Below are positions 26,151-34,898 of a stretch of 64,000 nucleotides of DNA, in pieces. Every line of letters begins with the position of its first letter. Position 1 is the stretch's first letter. A program made the position numbers and the translations under genes. Source of the DNA: Aminipila luticellarii (GTDB lineage: Bacteria; Bacillota; Clostridia; Peptostreptococcales; Anaerovoracaceae). The stretch covers positions 1,550,001 to 1,614,000 of the forward strand of contig NZ_CP035281.1 in NCBI RefSeq assembly GCF_004103735.1, given 5' to 3'. Below the pieces are notes generated by a model that was not told the DNA's origin, made no database searches, and saw nothing but the letters and a program-made list of their open reading frames with translations.

Positions 26151-26783
26151 TTATAATTTGTTTTCTGCATCCTCTATGGAACGATAACCGTACATTTTTA
26201 CCATGGTGTCCCGCACCATCAGAGCCAGATTCTTTCCTGCCGCTCTATTTTCCCGTACATAATCCAAATAAAGCTTCAAGGTGTTTTTTGAATAGGTCTT
26301 TAATTCCCCTTTGGCATAGGTTTCCACTGAGGTAAACCCGGATGCATCTCCTCCGGCTTCAATGGGCCTTCCTGCACGGGCCAGTTTTGGATATTGATCC
26401 GCCAGCTCCTTTTCACAGTCCACCATATACCACGAAATTTCCTCCACCATGTTCATAGCCTCTAAATCCAGTACCGGCATATGGGATTCCAGCTCCCGTT
26501 TGTAATATAGGGGATCCGTAAATTCCATCATGAACGCATACTTTTCCATAACCAGATTTCTGCCATGGCTGATGGCTTCTTCCGTATCGTTTGCATAGCT
26601 TTTTATCATGAAATCGTTCCATGCGCTATACTGGCTGAACCGCATAATATGAAAGGTGTTCCAATCATCCTGACAGCCAGCTCTTCCGCCTATGTTATGA
26701 ACCTTCTGAAACATGTCCCATTCCTTCTGTATAATGTCTTCAACCGCTTTTAATCTTTCTTCCTCATCTTTAAATCCAAACAT
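26151..26783 (-). CDS. DUF4125 family protein
   Basis: A 210-residue soluble protein with the DUF4125 block around NIGGRAGCQDDWNTFHIMR (about 31-49) and QYSAWN, followed by helical segments. The family has no known activity. The conserved Gly-Cys-Gln-Asp-Asp and Trp residues may form a site. GAGGG lies 7 bases upstream of the ATG. It is the promoter-proximal gene of the DUF4125/TPR/DUF4037 set and begins after a TTACAA-TAAGAT type promoter. Its partner genes follow within tens of bases, so a shared function is likely. Confidence 0.72.
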   Translation of the reverse strand: MFGFKDEEERLKAVEDIIQKEWDMFQKVHNIGGRAGCQDDWNTFHIMRFSQYSAWNDFMIKSYANDTEEAISHGRNLVMEKYAFMMEFTDPLYYKRELESHMPVLDLEAMNMVEEISWYMVDCEKELADQYPKLARAGRPIEAGGDASGFTSVETYAKGELKTYSKNTLKLYLDYVRENRAAGKNLALMVRDTMVKMYGYRSIEDAENKL

Positions 26784-26820
26784 TTTATTCCCTCAATTCA
26801 AAATCTTTTTACTTAGTTAT

Positions 26821-26848
26821 ATCTTACCACCATATGTTAATTTTGTAA
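26821..26848 (-). promoter_or_regulatory. Predicted promoter of the DUF4125/TPR/DUF4037 operon
   Basis: On the minus strand TTACAA (26843-26848), 16 bases, TAAGAT (26821-26826), about 40 bases before the DUF4125 ATG. Confidence 0.45.
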
Positions 26849-26894
26849 CTACAATAATTTTAAGGGCGTTATATTTTAATAAAATCAGTATCAT

Positions 26895-26927
26895 AAAAAA
26901 CTATGAATCAACGACTCATAGTTTTTT
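26895..26927 (-). terminator. Intrinsic terminator of the spoVA operon
   Basis: AAAAAACTATGA and TCATAGTTTTTT form a perfect 12-base stem around a 9-base loop, 29 bases after the spoVAE stop. It is symmetrical and would also work on the other strand. Confidence 0.85.
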
Positions 26928-26955
26928 ATCAAAGGCAGAAAAGGCAAAAGTATCG

Positions 26956-27309
26956 TTACCGGATTGACTTCGGATTAAACAGAACGGCTATGATATATCC
27001 GAACACAATGGCAACAGTAACCCCGGCCGCCGTATCCTTTACCGCTCCCGTTACAGCCGCAAGAAATCCGTCCTTTGCCCCCTCCATTGCTCCCTTAGCC
27101 AAAGCATAACCGAATCCCGGCAGCGGCACCGTCGCACCGTTACCCGCTAAATCGACCAAAGGCTGATATAAATTCAATGCTTGAAGTACCGCTCCTGAAA
27201 CAACAAAAATAACTAATACTCGTGGAGCGGTCAGCTTCGTCGTATCCAGCAACACCTGACCGATCACACATATAATTCCGCCTATTAAAAAGCAATAAAA
27301 ATAATCCAT
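26956..27309 (-). CDS. spoVAE: Stage V sporulation protein AE
   Basis: A 117-residue membrane protein with three to four helices, matching SpoVAEb-type subunits (early GGIICVIGQVLLD, then LTAPRVLVIFVVSG and VPLPGFGYALAKGA). SpoVA proteins form the channel that loads dipicolinic acid into the forespore and releases it at germination. The start is set at 27309 because AAGGAGGG lies 9 bases upstream; an in-frame ATG 15 codons earlier is inside spoVAD. It is the last gene of a spoVAC-D-E operon, one base after spoVAD. Confidence 0.92.
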   Translation of the reverse strand: MDYFYCFLIGGIICVIGQVLLDTTKLTAPRVLVIFVVSGAVLQALNLYQPLVDLAGNGATVPLPGFGYALAKGAMEGAKDGFLAAVTGAVKDTAAGVTVAIVFGYIIAVLFNPKSIR

Positions 27310-27310
27310 A

Positions 27311-28417
27311 CTACTCTCCCTCCTTGCAGGTTTCAATGCATACAGCATGAGCAATTCCCGGTATGGACTCCCCTTGCCCCGGGCTGATAGTAGAAAGCAA
27401 TGCGCCTGTAGAAATTAAAAGCACTCGGTTCAGTTCTCCTTTTTTCATTCTCTTGTACACATATCCGGTAAACACACTTGCCGAACAGCCGCATCCGCTT
27501 CCGCCCGCATGGGTATCCTGCTCCTTTTCGTAAATCATGGCACCGCAGTCATCGTAGCAATTCACCAGATCCTTTGCCGGTATTCCGGCATCCGAAAGTA
27601 AATCCACAGCAATTTGTTTTCCGATATGCCCCAAATCCCCGCTTAAAATCATATCATAATCGGAAAGCTGTCTTTTGGTATCCTCCAAATGATTCAGCAC
27701 GGTATCCACAAAGGCAGGTGCCATAGCCGCCCCCATTTGATTGGAATCCTTCATTCCCGTATCAATGATTTTGCCCAAGGTGCCATGGGTGATGCAGATT
27801 TTCTTTTCCGTAACCGGACCACTGTTTCTGTTATCTATAATCAGCGGTTTTTGCTCCTCTATTTGCTGTTCATCGGCGGAAAGAAGAATAGATCCGGCTG
27901 CGGTTGCTGTCCACTGGGCGGAAGGAGGTCTTTGATTTCCATGCTCAAGAGGCATTCTGAACTGTCGCTCTGCGGTGCAATAGTGGCTGGAAGCTCCGGC
28001 GATAATATTGCTTGCATACCCTCCGTCAATTAGAACGCTTCCCATTAACAGACTTTCTGCCATGGTAGAGCAGGCTCCATAAAGGCCGATAAAAGGAATC
28101 TGCATGTCACGCGCCATAAAAGCGGAGGACATTAATTGATTTAACAGGTCTCCGGTCAAGATGGCGTCGATTTCCTTCGGATTTTTCCCTCCTCTGTTTA
28201 TGGCCATTTTTACGGCTTCTTTCAACATCTTACTTTCGGATTTTTCCCACGTTTTTTCTCCAAAGGTATCCTCTTCTAAAACCATGTCGAACCATTTTCC
28301 AAGAGGGCCTTGACCTTCTTTTACCCCTACTATGGAACCTCCGCTTGCAATAACAGGCTTGTTTAAAAAGGCTAAAGTCTGTTTCCCCAATTTATTCTTC
28401 GCTTTATTACATGTCAT
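27311..28417 (-). CDS. spoVAD: Stage V sporulation protein AD
   Basis: A 368-residue thiolase-fold protein, the dipicolinic-acid-binding soluble member of the SpoVA set. Family wording includes FIGLYGACSTMAESLLMG (about 115-132), YCTAERQFRMPLEHGNQRPP and NCYDDCGAMIYEKEQDTHAGGSGCGCSA. Thiolase catalysis is not expected, because the fold is reused for ligand binding. The start ATG has AAAGGA directly before it and GGAG 10 bases upstream. It is the middle gene of spoVAC-D-E. Confidence 0.95.
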   Translation of the reverse strand: MTCNKAKNKLGKQTLAFLNKPVIASGGSIVGVKEGQGPLGKWFDMVLEEDTFGEKTWEKSESKMLKEAVKMAINRGGKNPKEIDAILTGDLLNQLMSSAFMARDMQIPFIGLYGACSTMAESLLMGSVLIDGGYASNIIAGASSHYCTAERQFRMPLEHGNQRPPSAQWTATAAGSILLSADEQQIEEQKPLIIDNRNSGPVTEKKICITHGTLGKIIDTGMKDSNQMGAAMAPAFVDTVLNHLEDTKRQLSDYDMILSGDLGHIGKQIAVDLLSDAGIPAKDLVNCYDDCGAMIYEKEQDTHAGGSGCGCSASVFTGYVYKRMKKGELNRVLLISTGALLSTISPGQGESIPGIAHAVCIETCKEGE

Positions 28418-28431
28418 TCCTTTATATCTCC

Positions 28432-28902
28432 TTAAAAAAATCTATAGACTGCCCAATAAATCATTCCAATGATAGTTGCCGCACTGATGCCGCATACCAG
28501 TACAGGTCCTGCCAAGCTGAAAAGCTTGGAGCCTACGCCCAATACCAGACCTTCCTTTTTATATTCAATCGCCGGTGCCACCATGGAGTTTGCAAATCCG
28601 GTAATCGGCACGATCACGCCCGCTCCGGCAAATTTAGCGATGGTATCAAAAATGCCTATTCCGGTTAAAAGCTGCGCTGTACAGATCAGTATAATCGTCA
28701 CGAAGCTTCCTGCCGCCTGCTTATCCATACCACTTCCCTCAAAAGAATTATTTATAAGAAGGGCAACAACACAAATCGCTCCCCCTGAAAAAAAAGCTTT
28801 TACACAATTTGCAAAATATTTTGGTTTCGGTGTAAATTGATCCGCATACTTTTCATATGCTTTTGCTGTGGCCTTTTTTTTCTGCTGATCCTTGTTTTCC
28901 AT
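28432..28902 (-). CDS. spoVAC: Stage V sporulation protein AC
   Basis: A membrane protein of about 156 residues with a charged N-terminus (Lys-rich, about 1-25) and four to five helices. The signatures KYFANCVKAFFSGGAICV and VPITGFANSMVAPAIEYKKEG belong to SpoVAC, the mechanosensitive-type channel subunit of the SpoVA complex. Start ATG 28902 is chosen because GGAGG lies 8 bases upstream; the GTG five codons earlier is part of that ribosome site. Upstream at about 28940 an AATACTA element resembles a sigma-G -10, but no good -35 was found. The operon has C, D and E only; spoVAA/AB were not seen. Confidence 0.94.
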   Translation of the reverse strand: MENKDQQKKKATAKAYEKYADQFTPKPKYFANCVKAFFSGGAICVVALLINNSFEGSGMDKQAAGSFVTIILICTAQLLTGIGIFDTIAKFAGAGVIVPITGFANSMVAPAIEYKKEGLVLGVGSKLFSLAGPVLVCGISAATIIGMIYWAVYRFF

Positions 28903-28987
28903 CTGTTTTTCCTCCACATTCTCACTGTTCTGTTATAGTATTTCCCGGATTTTTTAATTTACACATAAACGAAACTTTCAGCTTTTG

Positions 28988-28996
28988 TGGTATAAT
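28988..28996 (+). promoter_or_regulatory. Extended -10 promoter of maf
   Basis: TGGTATAAT, an extended -10 box 40 bases before the maf ATG; no clear -35. Confidence 0.45.
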
Positions 28997-29035
28997 GATT
29001 CCAAAGATTGGAGTCGATAAAGGAGAACTTGAAAA

Positions 29036-29629
29036 ATGAACAAAAATCACATAATTTTGGCATCTTCCTCCCCACGGCGTATTGATATCATGCATCAGCA
29101 TGGCATTCATCCGGTGATTATACCTGCTAACGTGGATGAAAGCATTCCGGAAGGAGCGGATATGGAGGATGCGGTGATGTATCTCGCCTTAAAAAAAGCG
29201 CTGTTTGTAGAAGAAAAAATTCGAACGGAAGAAAAGGAACAAGATAAAAATTCAGTAATTATCGCAGCGGATACGGTGGTATATAAAGACCGAATCATTG
29301 GCAAACCAAAAGACAGACAGGATGCTTTTGAAATTCTGTGGAGTTTAAAAGGAAAAATGCATGAGGTAGCCACTGGTGTATGTATTTTACAAGCCGGAAC
29401 GACCATCCGGCACTGTTTTTGTGAAATTACAAAGGTTTTTTTCAAAGATTTTACAGAAGAAGAATTAAACGCGTATTTAGATACGCCGGAACCCTATGAT
29501 AAAGCGGGAGCTTATGCCATTCAGGGAGCCTTCGCCCAATACGTGGATCATATTGAAGGAGACTTGAACAATGTGATCGGTTTCCCTTGGGATCGGATAC
29601 AGCTTGAGTTTGACCGTATTCTAGGATAA
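29036..29629 (+). CDS. maf: Maf family nucleotide pyrophosphatase
   Basis: A 197-residue Maf/YhdE enzyme that hydrolyses dTTP, UTP or modified nucleotides to monophosphates. The N-terminal ILASSSPRRIDIM (about 7-19), the basic-acidic IIAADTVVYKDRIIGKP (about 75-91) with the catalytic Asp, and DKAGAYAIQGAFAQYVDHIEGD with NNVIGFP are all family motifs. AAAGGAG precedes the ATG by 11 bases. It is divergent from spoVAC. In many Firmicutes maf sits beside radC-mreB; here it does not. Confidence 0.93.
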   Translation: MNKNHIILASSSPRRIDIMHQHGIHPVIIPANVDESIPEGADMEDAVMYLALKKALFVEEKIRTEEKEQDKNSVIIAADTVVYKDRIIGKPKDRQDAFEILWSLKGKMHEVATGVCILQAGTTIRHCFCEITKVFFKDFTEEELNAYLDTPEPYDKAGAYAIQGAFAQYVDHIEGDLNNVIGFPWDRIQLEFDRILG

Positions 29630-29679
29630 AGCTTTCCAAAAGCTTTTGATCTCGCCGTGCAGGCACAGAGAACATAAAA

Positions 29680-29713
29680 ACCCCCTTTACTGCTATTGTC
29701 CAGTAAAGGGGGT
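29680..29713 (-). terminator. Intrinsic terminator of the ferredoxin gene
   Basis: ACCCCCTTTACTG pairs perfectly with CAGTAAAGGGGGT around an 8-base loop. Only the minus strand has the T-run, so it serves the ferredoxin gene. Confidence 0.85.
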
Positions 29714-29751
29714 ACCTATCAGCTTAGCCGAGGGGTCACTTTTTCTTTCAA

Positions 29752-29958
29752 TTATCTTGGTTCATAGGAAATGGCTTCGGCCGGACAGACTTCCACGCAT
29801 ACTCTGCATCCGGTACATTTTTCACCATCCACAATATAGTATTCTTTTCCTCTGGATATGGCTCCGAATTTACAATTTCGTTTGCATCCGCCGCAGCCTA
29901 TACATTTTGTTCCGTCTATATTTGCAACATATCTTCCACCTGTCTCGTTCATACCCAT
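29752..29958 (-). CDS. 2[4Fe-4S] ferredoxin-like protein
   Basis: A 68-residue iron-sulfur protein with two C-x2-C-x2-C-x3-C motifs: CIGCGGCKRNC (from residue 19) and CTGCRVCVEVC (from about 48). In the first motif the usual Pro after the last Cys is replaced by Lys, which can shift cluster potential or mark a structural role. GGAAAGG precedes the ATG. It is a single-gene unit ended by a strong terminator. It probably serves as a soluble electron carrier, but the partner is unknown. Confidence 0.85.
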   Translation of the reverse strand: MGMNETGGRYVANIDGTKCIGCGGCKRNCKFGAISRGKEYYIVDGEKCTGCRVCVEVCPAEAISYEPR

Positions 29959-30018
29959 CTTTTCCTTTCCGTATGTATTATGTTATATTATATACCCTGC
30001 GGATGGAAAAACAATCTA

Positions 30019-30810
30019 TTATTTATGAACAATTTCAGCAGCCATCTTAACGAGTATGGTTTCATCTACCATACCATCGGAGCTGAGAAGTCGGTAGCAC
30101 ATGCCATCTTCACTCCATGCAAGCTGCTGCATGGGATTGATCTCCACTTTATCCGAACCATATGTTGTGAAGATGTATTTCCCGCTGGCTTCGTCAGCCT
30201 TATCCTGCTCCGTCATAGTATAATCGGCCGGAACAAATTTATACATATCACTATAATATGTTCCTTCTACTGCTGAAGTAATCTTTACGGCTTTCCCAGC
30301 TTCCTTTCCTTCCTCGGATTCCGGCAATATACCATTTTCTACATAAAGGCTTATACTTGAATCTTCATTTTTATAATACAGACTTACGCTCTTCACTGTC
30401 TTTACTTTACTTCCGTCTTCACCGTTTGCCGTAACTTCTCCGATTCCGCCCTTTTCAAACACATATCCGCCTGGCAGTTCACTTACATACTTTGGAACAA
30501 ATCCGGCTTTATTTTTTACCTGATTCTCAGTCGGAAAGGTTGTAAAGGTACTGTTCGTGCCGTGTCCGGTATAGCTGGTAATCTTTACTGCCGCAAAACA
30601 AGTGGCTGTCGTCAACACTAATATCAGACATGCGATCAACATTCCTCTGGTTCTTTTAGTTGCTTTGATATTCATATTATTTACCCCCATTTTTCTACTT
30701 TTTATCTTTCTGCTAATCTGCAGAAACATATCCTCTGAAGAAGCAATTTTATCCGTCTCTGCATATAGCGCTATTCTCAGCCTATCCTCAAACTTTTCCA
30801 ATGACTTCAT
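30019..30810 (-). CDS. Putative anti-sigma factor (membrane protein with DUF4367-like domain)
   Basis: A 263-residue protein with a cytosolic part of about 50 residues, one membrane helix (about 56-75) and an extracellular domain of about 185 residues with FVPKYVSELPGGYVFEKGG and a C-terminal WSEDGMCYRLLSSDG. This resembles DUF4367 ends found on regulators. The gene overlaps the ECF sigma gene by 23 bases and starts after GGAGGG, which is the classic sigma/anti-sigma arrangement. There is no zinc-binding HxxxCxxC motif, so binding to the sigma factor would use another type of contact. The role is inferred from context. Confidence 0.7.
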   Translation of the reverse strand: MKSLEKFEDRLRIALYAETDKIASSEDMFLQISRKIKSRKMGVNNMNIKATKRTRGMLIACLILVLTTATCFAAVKITSYTGHGTNSTFTTFPTENQVKNKAGFVPKYVSELPGGYVFEKGGIGEVTANGEDGSKVKTVKSVSLYYKNEDSSISLYVENGILPESEEGKEAGKAVKITSAVEGTYYSDMYKFVPADYTMTEQDKADEASGKYIFTTYGSDKVEINPMQQLAWSEDGMCYRLLSSDGMVDETILVKMAAEIVHK

Positions 30811-31375
30811 GATGTTTTCCCTCCATTTTATAGATTTCGTTAAACTCGATGCTCTTTTTTAGATTTTTTCTGGCTGTATGGAGTCTTGATTTTACTGTTC
30901 CTTCAAAACACCCCATGATTTTGGCAATTTCAGATACGGAAAAATTATTATAGTAATAGAGAAGTACGGTGGTCTTTTGCTTTATATCCAGCTGCTTTAC
31001 CGCTTCCATCAACTGTCTGGATTCTTCCTTATCCATAATCTCTCCTTCTACTAAATTGGTATGTTCTGTTTTCCCAAACTCAAATATATTTTCGACCGGT
31101 ACAGCTGTTTTTTCTTTCGCAGACATTTTCCATGCAAGCCTTGTCAACGTTCTGAAAAACCAGGTTTTAAAGCTTTCGGGATCCCTCAATGTCATAATTT
31201 TAAAATAGCATTGTATAAAAGCCTCTTGTGCAATATCATCTGCCAATGACCTGTTGTTTGTAATTAAGTAGGCCGTTCTTACTGCTCTATCTTTGTACAG
31301 ATTAAATAATTCCTCAAAAGAAGACGTATCCCCTTTTTGCAGTCTTGTAACAAGCTCTGCACTATTGTCTACCAT
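30788..31375 (-). CDS. ECF-type RNA polymerase sigma factor
   Basis: A 195-residue sigma-70 family protein with region 2 (about 12-80: FEELFNLYKDRAVRTAYLIT, then DDIAQEAFIQCYFKI) and region 4 (about 120-180: MEAVKQLDIKQKTTVLLYYYN and EIAKIMGCFEGTVKSRLHTARK). Regions 1 and 3 are missing, as expected for ECF. AAGGAG precedes the ATG. It is followed by a membrane protein that is its likely anti-sigma factor. A GAACC-type element upstream suggests self-activation. The signal may be envelope stress. Confidence 0.9.
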   Translation of the reverse strand: MVDNSAELVTRLQKGDTSSFEELFNLYKDRAVRTAYLITNNRSLADDIAQEAFIQCYFKIMTLRDPESFKTWFFRTLTRLAWKMSAKEKTAVPVENIFEFGKTEHTNLVEGEIMDKEESRQLMEAVKQLDIKQKTTVLLYYYNNFSVSEIAKIMGCFEGTVKSRLHTARKNLKKSIEFNEIYKMEGKHHEVIGKV

Positions 31376-31406
31376 TCTGATCTCCTTTCCGTGTACACAT
31401 ATATAA

Positions 31407-31432
31407 GAGGCTTTTCATTTAGAATCGGTTCA
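31407..31432 (-). promoter_or_regulatory. Candidate ECF-type self promoter
   Basis: On the minus strand TGAACC (31427-31432), 16 bases, then CCTC (31407-31410), near the ECF pattern of AAC at -35 and CGTC-like at -10. The -10 match is partial. Confidence 0.35.
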
Positions 31433-31465
31433 TAAAAAGTAATAAAAAAATGGAAATAACGAAGC

Positions 31466-31497
31466 AAAAAAACTGCCCTGTAAACAGAGCAGTTTTG
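31466..31497 (-). terminator. Intrinsic terminator of the bcd-etfB-etfA operon
   Basis: On the minus strand ACTGCTCTGT pairs with ACAGGGCAGT (one G-U), extended by A/T pairs and followed by seven T. It lies 33 bases after the etfA stop. Confidence 0.88.
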
Positions 31498-31529
31498 AGT
31501 CATTATTTTATTTTGGTTTTTAACTGTTT

Positions 31530-32810
31530 TTATTTGGTTGATGCATCGTAAAGAGCTTCTGCATTATCCCACTCAGCAATGATTTCAGGAATGACCTTAT
31601 ACAGGTCTCCGCAAATTGCATAGTCAGCAATTTCCATCATAGGAGCGTCTGGATCTTTGTTGATAGCAACAATGATGTCTGAAGTCTGCATACCAGCTAA
31701 ATGCTGAATTGCTCCGGAAATACCGCAAGCGAAGTAAATCTTAGGCTTTACAGTAGTACCAGTCTGTCCAACCTGGTGAGAATGATCAATCCATCCAGCA
31801 TCAACAGCTGCTCTGGAAGAACCGACAACACCGCCGACCTTATCGGCGAACTTCTTGATCAGTTCAAAACCGGAAGCGTCTCCTAATCCTCTTCCGCCGG
31901 AACAGATGATATCAGCATCTGTCAAGGATACCATTTCTTTGGCTGATTTAACAACTTCTAAGATCTGAACATGGATATCATCCTTAGAAATCTCAGGCTT
32001 GAATACAATTAAAGTACCCTTTGCTCCTTCAACCTTATCTCTCTTCTGCATTACGCCAGGTCTTACAGTGGACATCTGAGGTCTGGTTCTTGGGCAGATG
32101 ATAGTAGCCATTAAGTTACCGCCGAAAGCAGGACGAGTCTGCTTGATTCCTGTGGAAGGATCCGTAGGATCCAATGTGGATGTATCTAATGTCGTATTCT
32201 TCTTCGCATATTCGATGTAGCTTGATACTTTAACATCCAGTCTGGTACAGTCCGCTGTAAGACCGGTGTTGCATCTGGCCGCAATTCTTGGAGCTAAGTC
32301 TCTTCCGATGTGAGTAGCACCGTAAAGAACGATTTCCGGCTTGTATACCTGAATAGCGTCAGTGATAGCCTTTGCATAAGCATCTGTTGTATACTGCTTC
32401 AAAAGCGGATCTTCGATCAGAATTACTTCATCTGCACCATATGCATAGCATTCTTCAGTTAGGTGTGCAACACCGTCGCCAACAACAACTGCGCATACTT
32501 TCGTATCGTCGCTGATTTCTTTAGCAAGTCTGTAACCTTCTCCGATCAATTCAAGAGCAACGTTCATTAACTTTCCGTCTCTCTGTTCAGCAAATACCCA
32601 GATATTTTTATAAGCGCTTAAGTCAACAACTTCATCTCCGCCTGTATTTTCAATAGCATCGAACGGGCATTTTGATATACAAACTTTACATGCCGTACAC
32701 TTTTCATTGATTACAGCTAATTTTCCATCCATATCGATTGCATCGAACGGACATGCTTTGATACAAAGTTTACAGCCTTTACATTTATCTTTAATTACTT
32801 GAATAGCCAT
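31530..32810 (-). CDS. etfA: Electron transfer flavoprotein alpha subunit with N-terminal 2[4Fe-4S] domain
   Basis: A 426-residue EtfA. Residues 1-60 form a ferredoxin domain with [12 protein letters not shown] and [12 protein letters not shown], absent from common EtfA. The following ETF domain ends in the FAD-binding part ([42 protein letters not shown], then [14 protein letters not shown]). With EtfB and Bcd it would pass electrons from NADH to crotonyl-CoA and ferredoxin by flavin-based bifurcation. The extra clusters could dock or replace ferredoxin. GGAGGAG precedes the ATG. It is the last gene of bcd-etfB-etfA. Confidence 0.94.
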   Translation of the reverse strand: MAIQVIKDKCKGCKLCIKACPFDAIDMDGKLAVINEKCTACKVCISKCPFDAIENTGGDEVVDLSAYKNIWVFAEQRDGKLMNVALELIGEGYRLAKEISDDTKVCAVVVGDGVAHLTEECYAYGADEVILIEDPLLKQYTTDAYAKAITDAIQVYKPEIVLYGATHIGRDLAPRIAARCNTGLTADCTRLDVKVSSYIEYAKKNTTLDTSTLDPTDPSTGIKQTRPAFGGNLMATIICPRTRPQMSTVRPGVMQKRDKVEGAKGTLIVFKPEISKDDIHVQILEVVKSAKEMVSLTDADIICSGGRGLGDASGFELIKKFADKVGGVVGSSRAAVDAGWIDHSHQVGQTGTTVKPKIYFACGISGAIQHLAGMQTSDIIVAINKDPDAPMMEIADYAICGDLYKVIPEIIAEWDNAEALYDASTK

Positions 32811-32831
32811 TGTTTAATTCCTCCTCCTTTT

Positions 32832-33626
32832 CTAGATTACATGCTTACCTTTTAGATTAACTAAAAGCTTCTTTGCAACATCATTTACTGTATCACCTTC
32901 AATGGTAATACCCTTACCCTTTGGAGCAGGAGTAAATGAACGGAATACGTTTGTAGGAGAAGCTTCCAGACCAACCGTAGTTAAATCTACTTCTATATCC
33001 CTTGCGTTCCAAACCTTTATTTCCTTTTCACCGAAGATGCCCTTCATTGACATGTATCTAGGATTGTTTAATTCCTTAATCGTTGTAAGCATGCAAGGAG
33101 TCTGAAGCTTAATCATTTCATAACCATCTTCTAACTGTCTCTTAACAGTGATGTCCTTCATGTTCTTGTCCATTTTAAATTCTTCTACGTAAGTTACCTG
33201 AGGAATTCCCAGTTTTTCAGCAAGCTGAGGTCCAACCTGAGCAGTATCTCCGTCGATAGCCTGACGTCCTGCGAACATAAGGTCGAAAGGACCGACCTTT
33301 TTCACAGCAGCTTCAAGCGTATTGGAAGTTGCCCAAGTATCGGAACCGCCAACAGCTCTGTCGGAAACTAAAATACCTTCGTCAGCTCCTTTAGCTAAAC
33401 ATTCAAATAAAAGATCTTTAGCCTGCGGAGGTCCCATAGTGATAACTGTAATATGTGTGTCAGGATACTGATCCTTGATCTTTAAAGCCTCTTCTAAAGC
33501 GTTAGCATCGTCGTGATTCAAAATGCTAGGCACGCCGTCTCTGATAAGAGTTCCTGTCTTAGGGTTAATCTTAATAACGTTTGTATCAGGAACCTGTTTT
33601 GCGCATACGATAATCTTAAATGCCAT
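32832..33626 (-). CDS. etfB: Electron transfer flavoprotein beta subunit
   Basis: A 264-residue EtfB of usual length with VCAKQVPDTNVIKINPKTGTL at the N-terminus, ALEEALKIKD and AGRQAIDGDTAQVGPQLAEKLGIPQVTYV near 120-150. It binds AMP or, in bifurcating forms, FAD and NADH, and pairs with EtfA. It lies between bcd and etfA with 20-base gaps and clear ribosome sites. Together with Bcd the set matches the butyryl-CoA dehydrogenase/Etf complex of butyrate-forming Clostridia. Confidence 0.95.
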   Translation of the reverse strand: MAFKIIVCAKQVPDTNVIKINPKTGTLIRDGVPSILNHDDANALEEALKIKDQYPDTHITVITMGPPQAKDLLFECLAKGADEGILVSDRAVGGSDTWATSNTLEAAVKKVGPFDLMFAGRQAIDGDTAQVGPQLAEKLGIPQVTYVEEFKMDKNMKDITVKRQLEDGYEMIKLQTPCMLTTIKELNNPRYMSMKGIFGEKEIKVWNARDIEVDLTTVGLEASPTNVFRSFTPAPKGKGITIEGDTVNDVAKKLLVNLKGKHVI

Positions 33627-33646
33627 TTCTATTTCCTCCCTCTTCC

Positions 33647-34789
33647 TTATTTACCAAATACTGATGCTGCGATTACGATCTTCTGAACTTCTGATGTTCC
33701 TTCGTAGATTTCAGTGATCTTAGCGTCTCTCATCATTCTTTCAACCGGGTAATCCTTCGTGTAACCATAACCGCCGTGTAACTGAACAGCCTTTGTTGTT
33801 ACGTACATAGCCGTTTCCGCAGCAAATAATTTAGCCATAGCCGATTTAGGGCCATAAGCAAGATGTTTGTCCTTCATGTCTGCTGCCTGGTAAATCAGAA
33901 GTCTGGAAGCTTCAATACGAGTCTTCATGTCCGCAATTTCGAACTGAAGAGCTTCCATCTGAGATAATTTCTTACCGAACTGTTTTCTAGCTTTCATATA
34001 TTCAACTGTTACATCGAATGCTCCCTGTGCAATACCTAAAGCCTGAGAAGCAATACCGATACGGCCTCCGTCCAGAGTAGACATGGCTACTTTAAAGCCT
34101 TCGCCAACATTGCCCAGCATTCTGTCAGCAGGGATTCTGCAATTCTGGAAGATAAGCTCTGTAGTGGAAGATGCACAGATACCCATCTTGTCTTCTGTCT
34201 TACCAATGGAGAAGCCTTCATCACTTTTCTCTACGATAAATGCAGAAATGCCTCTTGTTCCTTTTGATTTATCTGTCATAGCCATTATTACAAATGTTTC
34301 AGCATAACCGCCGTTTGTAATAAATACCTTAGCTCCATTCAAGATATAGTCGTCACCGTCTTTTACGGCTCTTGTCTGCTGACCGGCAGCATCTGTACCT
34401 GCATTTGGTTCAGTCAGACCGAATGCGCCTAATTTCTTTCCGGATAACAGGTCTGGTAAATACTTTTTCTTCTGCTCTTCTGTGCCCCATGCAAAGATAG
34501 GCCAGCAGCATAATGAAGTATGAGCAGAGCAGATAACGCCTGTTGATGCGCATACTCTTGATAATTCTTCTACTGTAATAGCGTATGAGATGTGATCTCC
34601 GCCAGCTCCGCCGTATTCAGTAGGGAACGGAATGCCAAGCAGACCGTAATTTGCCATTTTCTCAGCAGTTTCAACCGGGAATCTATGCTCCTGATCAATT
34701 TCAGCAGCTAACGGTTCAACTTCATTAACAGCAAACTCTCTTACCATTTTTCTTACAAATTCTTGTTCTTTCGTTAGTTGAAAGTTCAT
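33647..34789 (-). CDS. bcd: Short-chain acyl-CoA dehydrogenase (butyryl-CoA dehydrogenase)
   Basis: A 380-residue acyl-CoA dehydrogenase of normal length. FAD-site motifs are GAFGLTEPNAGTDAAG (about 120-135) and KVFITNGGYAETFVI. The catalytic base is the Glu in IYEGTSEVQ close to the C-terminus, as in butyryl-CoA dehydrogenase. It reduces crotonyl-CoA to butyryl-CoA using EtfAB. The start is at 34789 (MNFQLTKEQ), with AAGGAGG 9 bases upstream; an ATG 12 codons earlier lies before that site. It is the first gene of its operon. A 130-base leader and a Rex-like site precede it. Confidence 0.93.
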   Translation of the reverse strand: MNFQLTKEQEFVRKMVREFAVNEVEPLAAEIDQEHRFPVETAEKMANYGLLGIPFPTEYGGAGGDHISYAITVEELSRVCASTGVICSAHTSLCCWPIFAWGTEEQKKKYLPDLLSGKKLGAFGLTEPNAGTDAAGQQTRAVKDGDDYILNGAKVFITNGGYAETFVIMAMTDKSKGTRGISAFIVEKSDEGFSIGKTEDKMGICASSTTELIFQNCRIPADRMLGNVGEGFKVAMSTLDGGRIGIASQALGIAQGAFDVTVEYMKARKQFGKKLSQMEALQFEIADMKTRIEASRLLIYQAADMKDKHLAYGPKSAMAKLFAAETAMYVTTKAVQLHGGYGYTKDYPVERMMRDAKITEIYEGTSEVQKIVIAASVFGK

Positions 34790-34898
34790 GTGTAAATGCC
34801 TCCTTAAATTATAATAATGGCGCACTTTAATATGAAAAAGTGACCTTTCTTTCGCTTATGTATTTGTGTTTCAACCTTTAATTTTCATAAGCTAATGT

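Noticed and set aside
28930-28975. Sigma-G promoter upstream of spoVAC
   Set aside because: An AATACTA -10-like element exists, but no GYATR -35 lies at the right distance, so it is not listed as a site.
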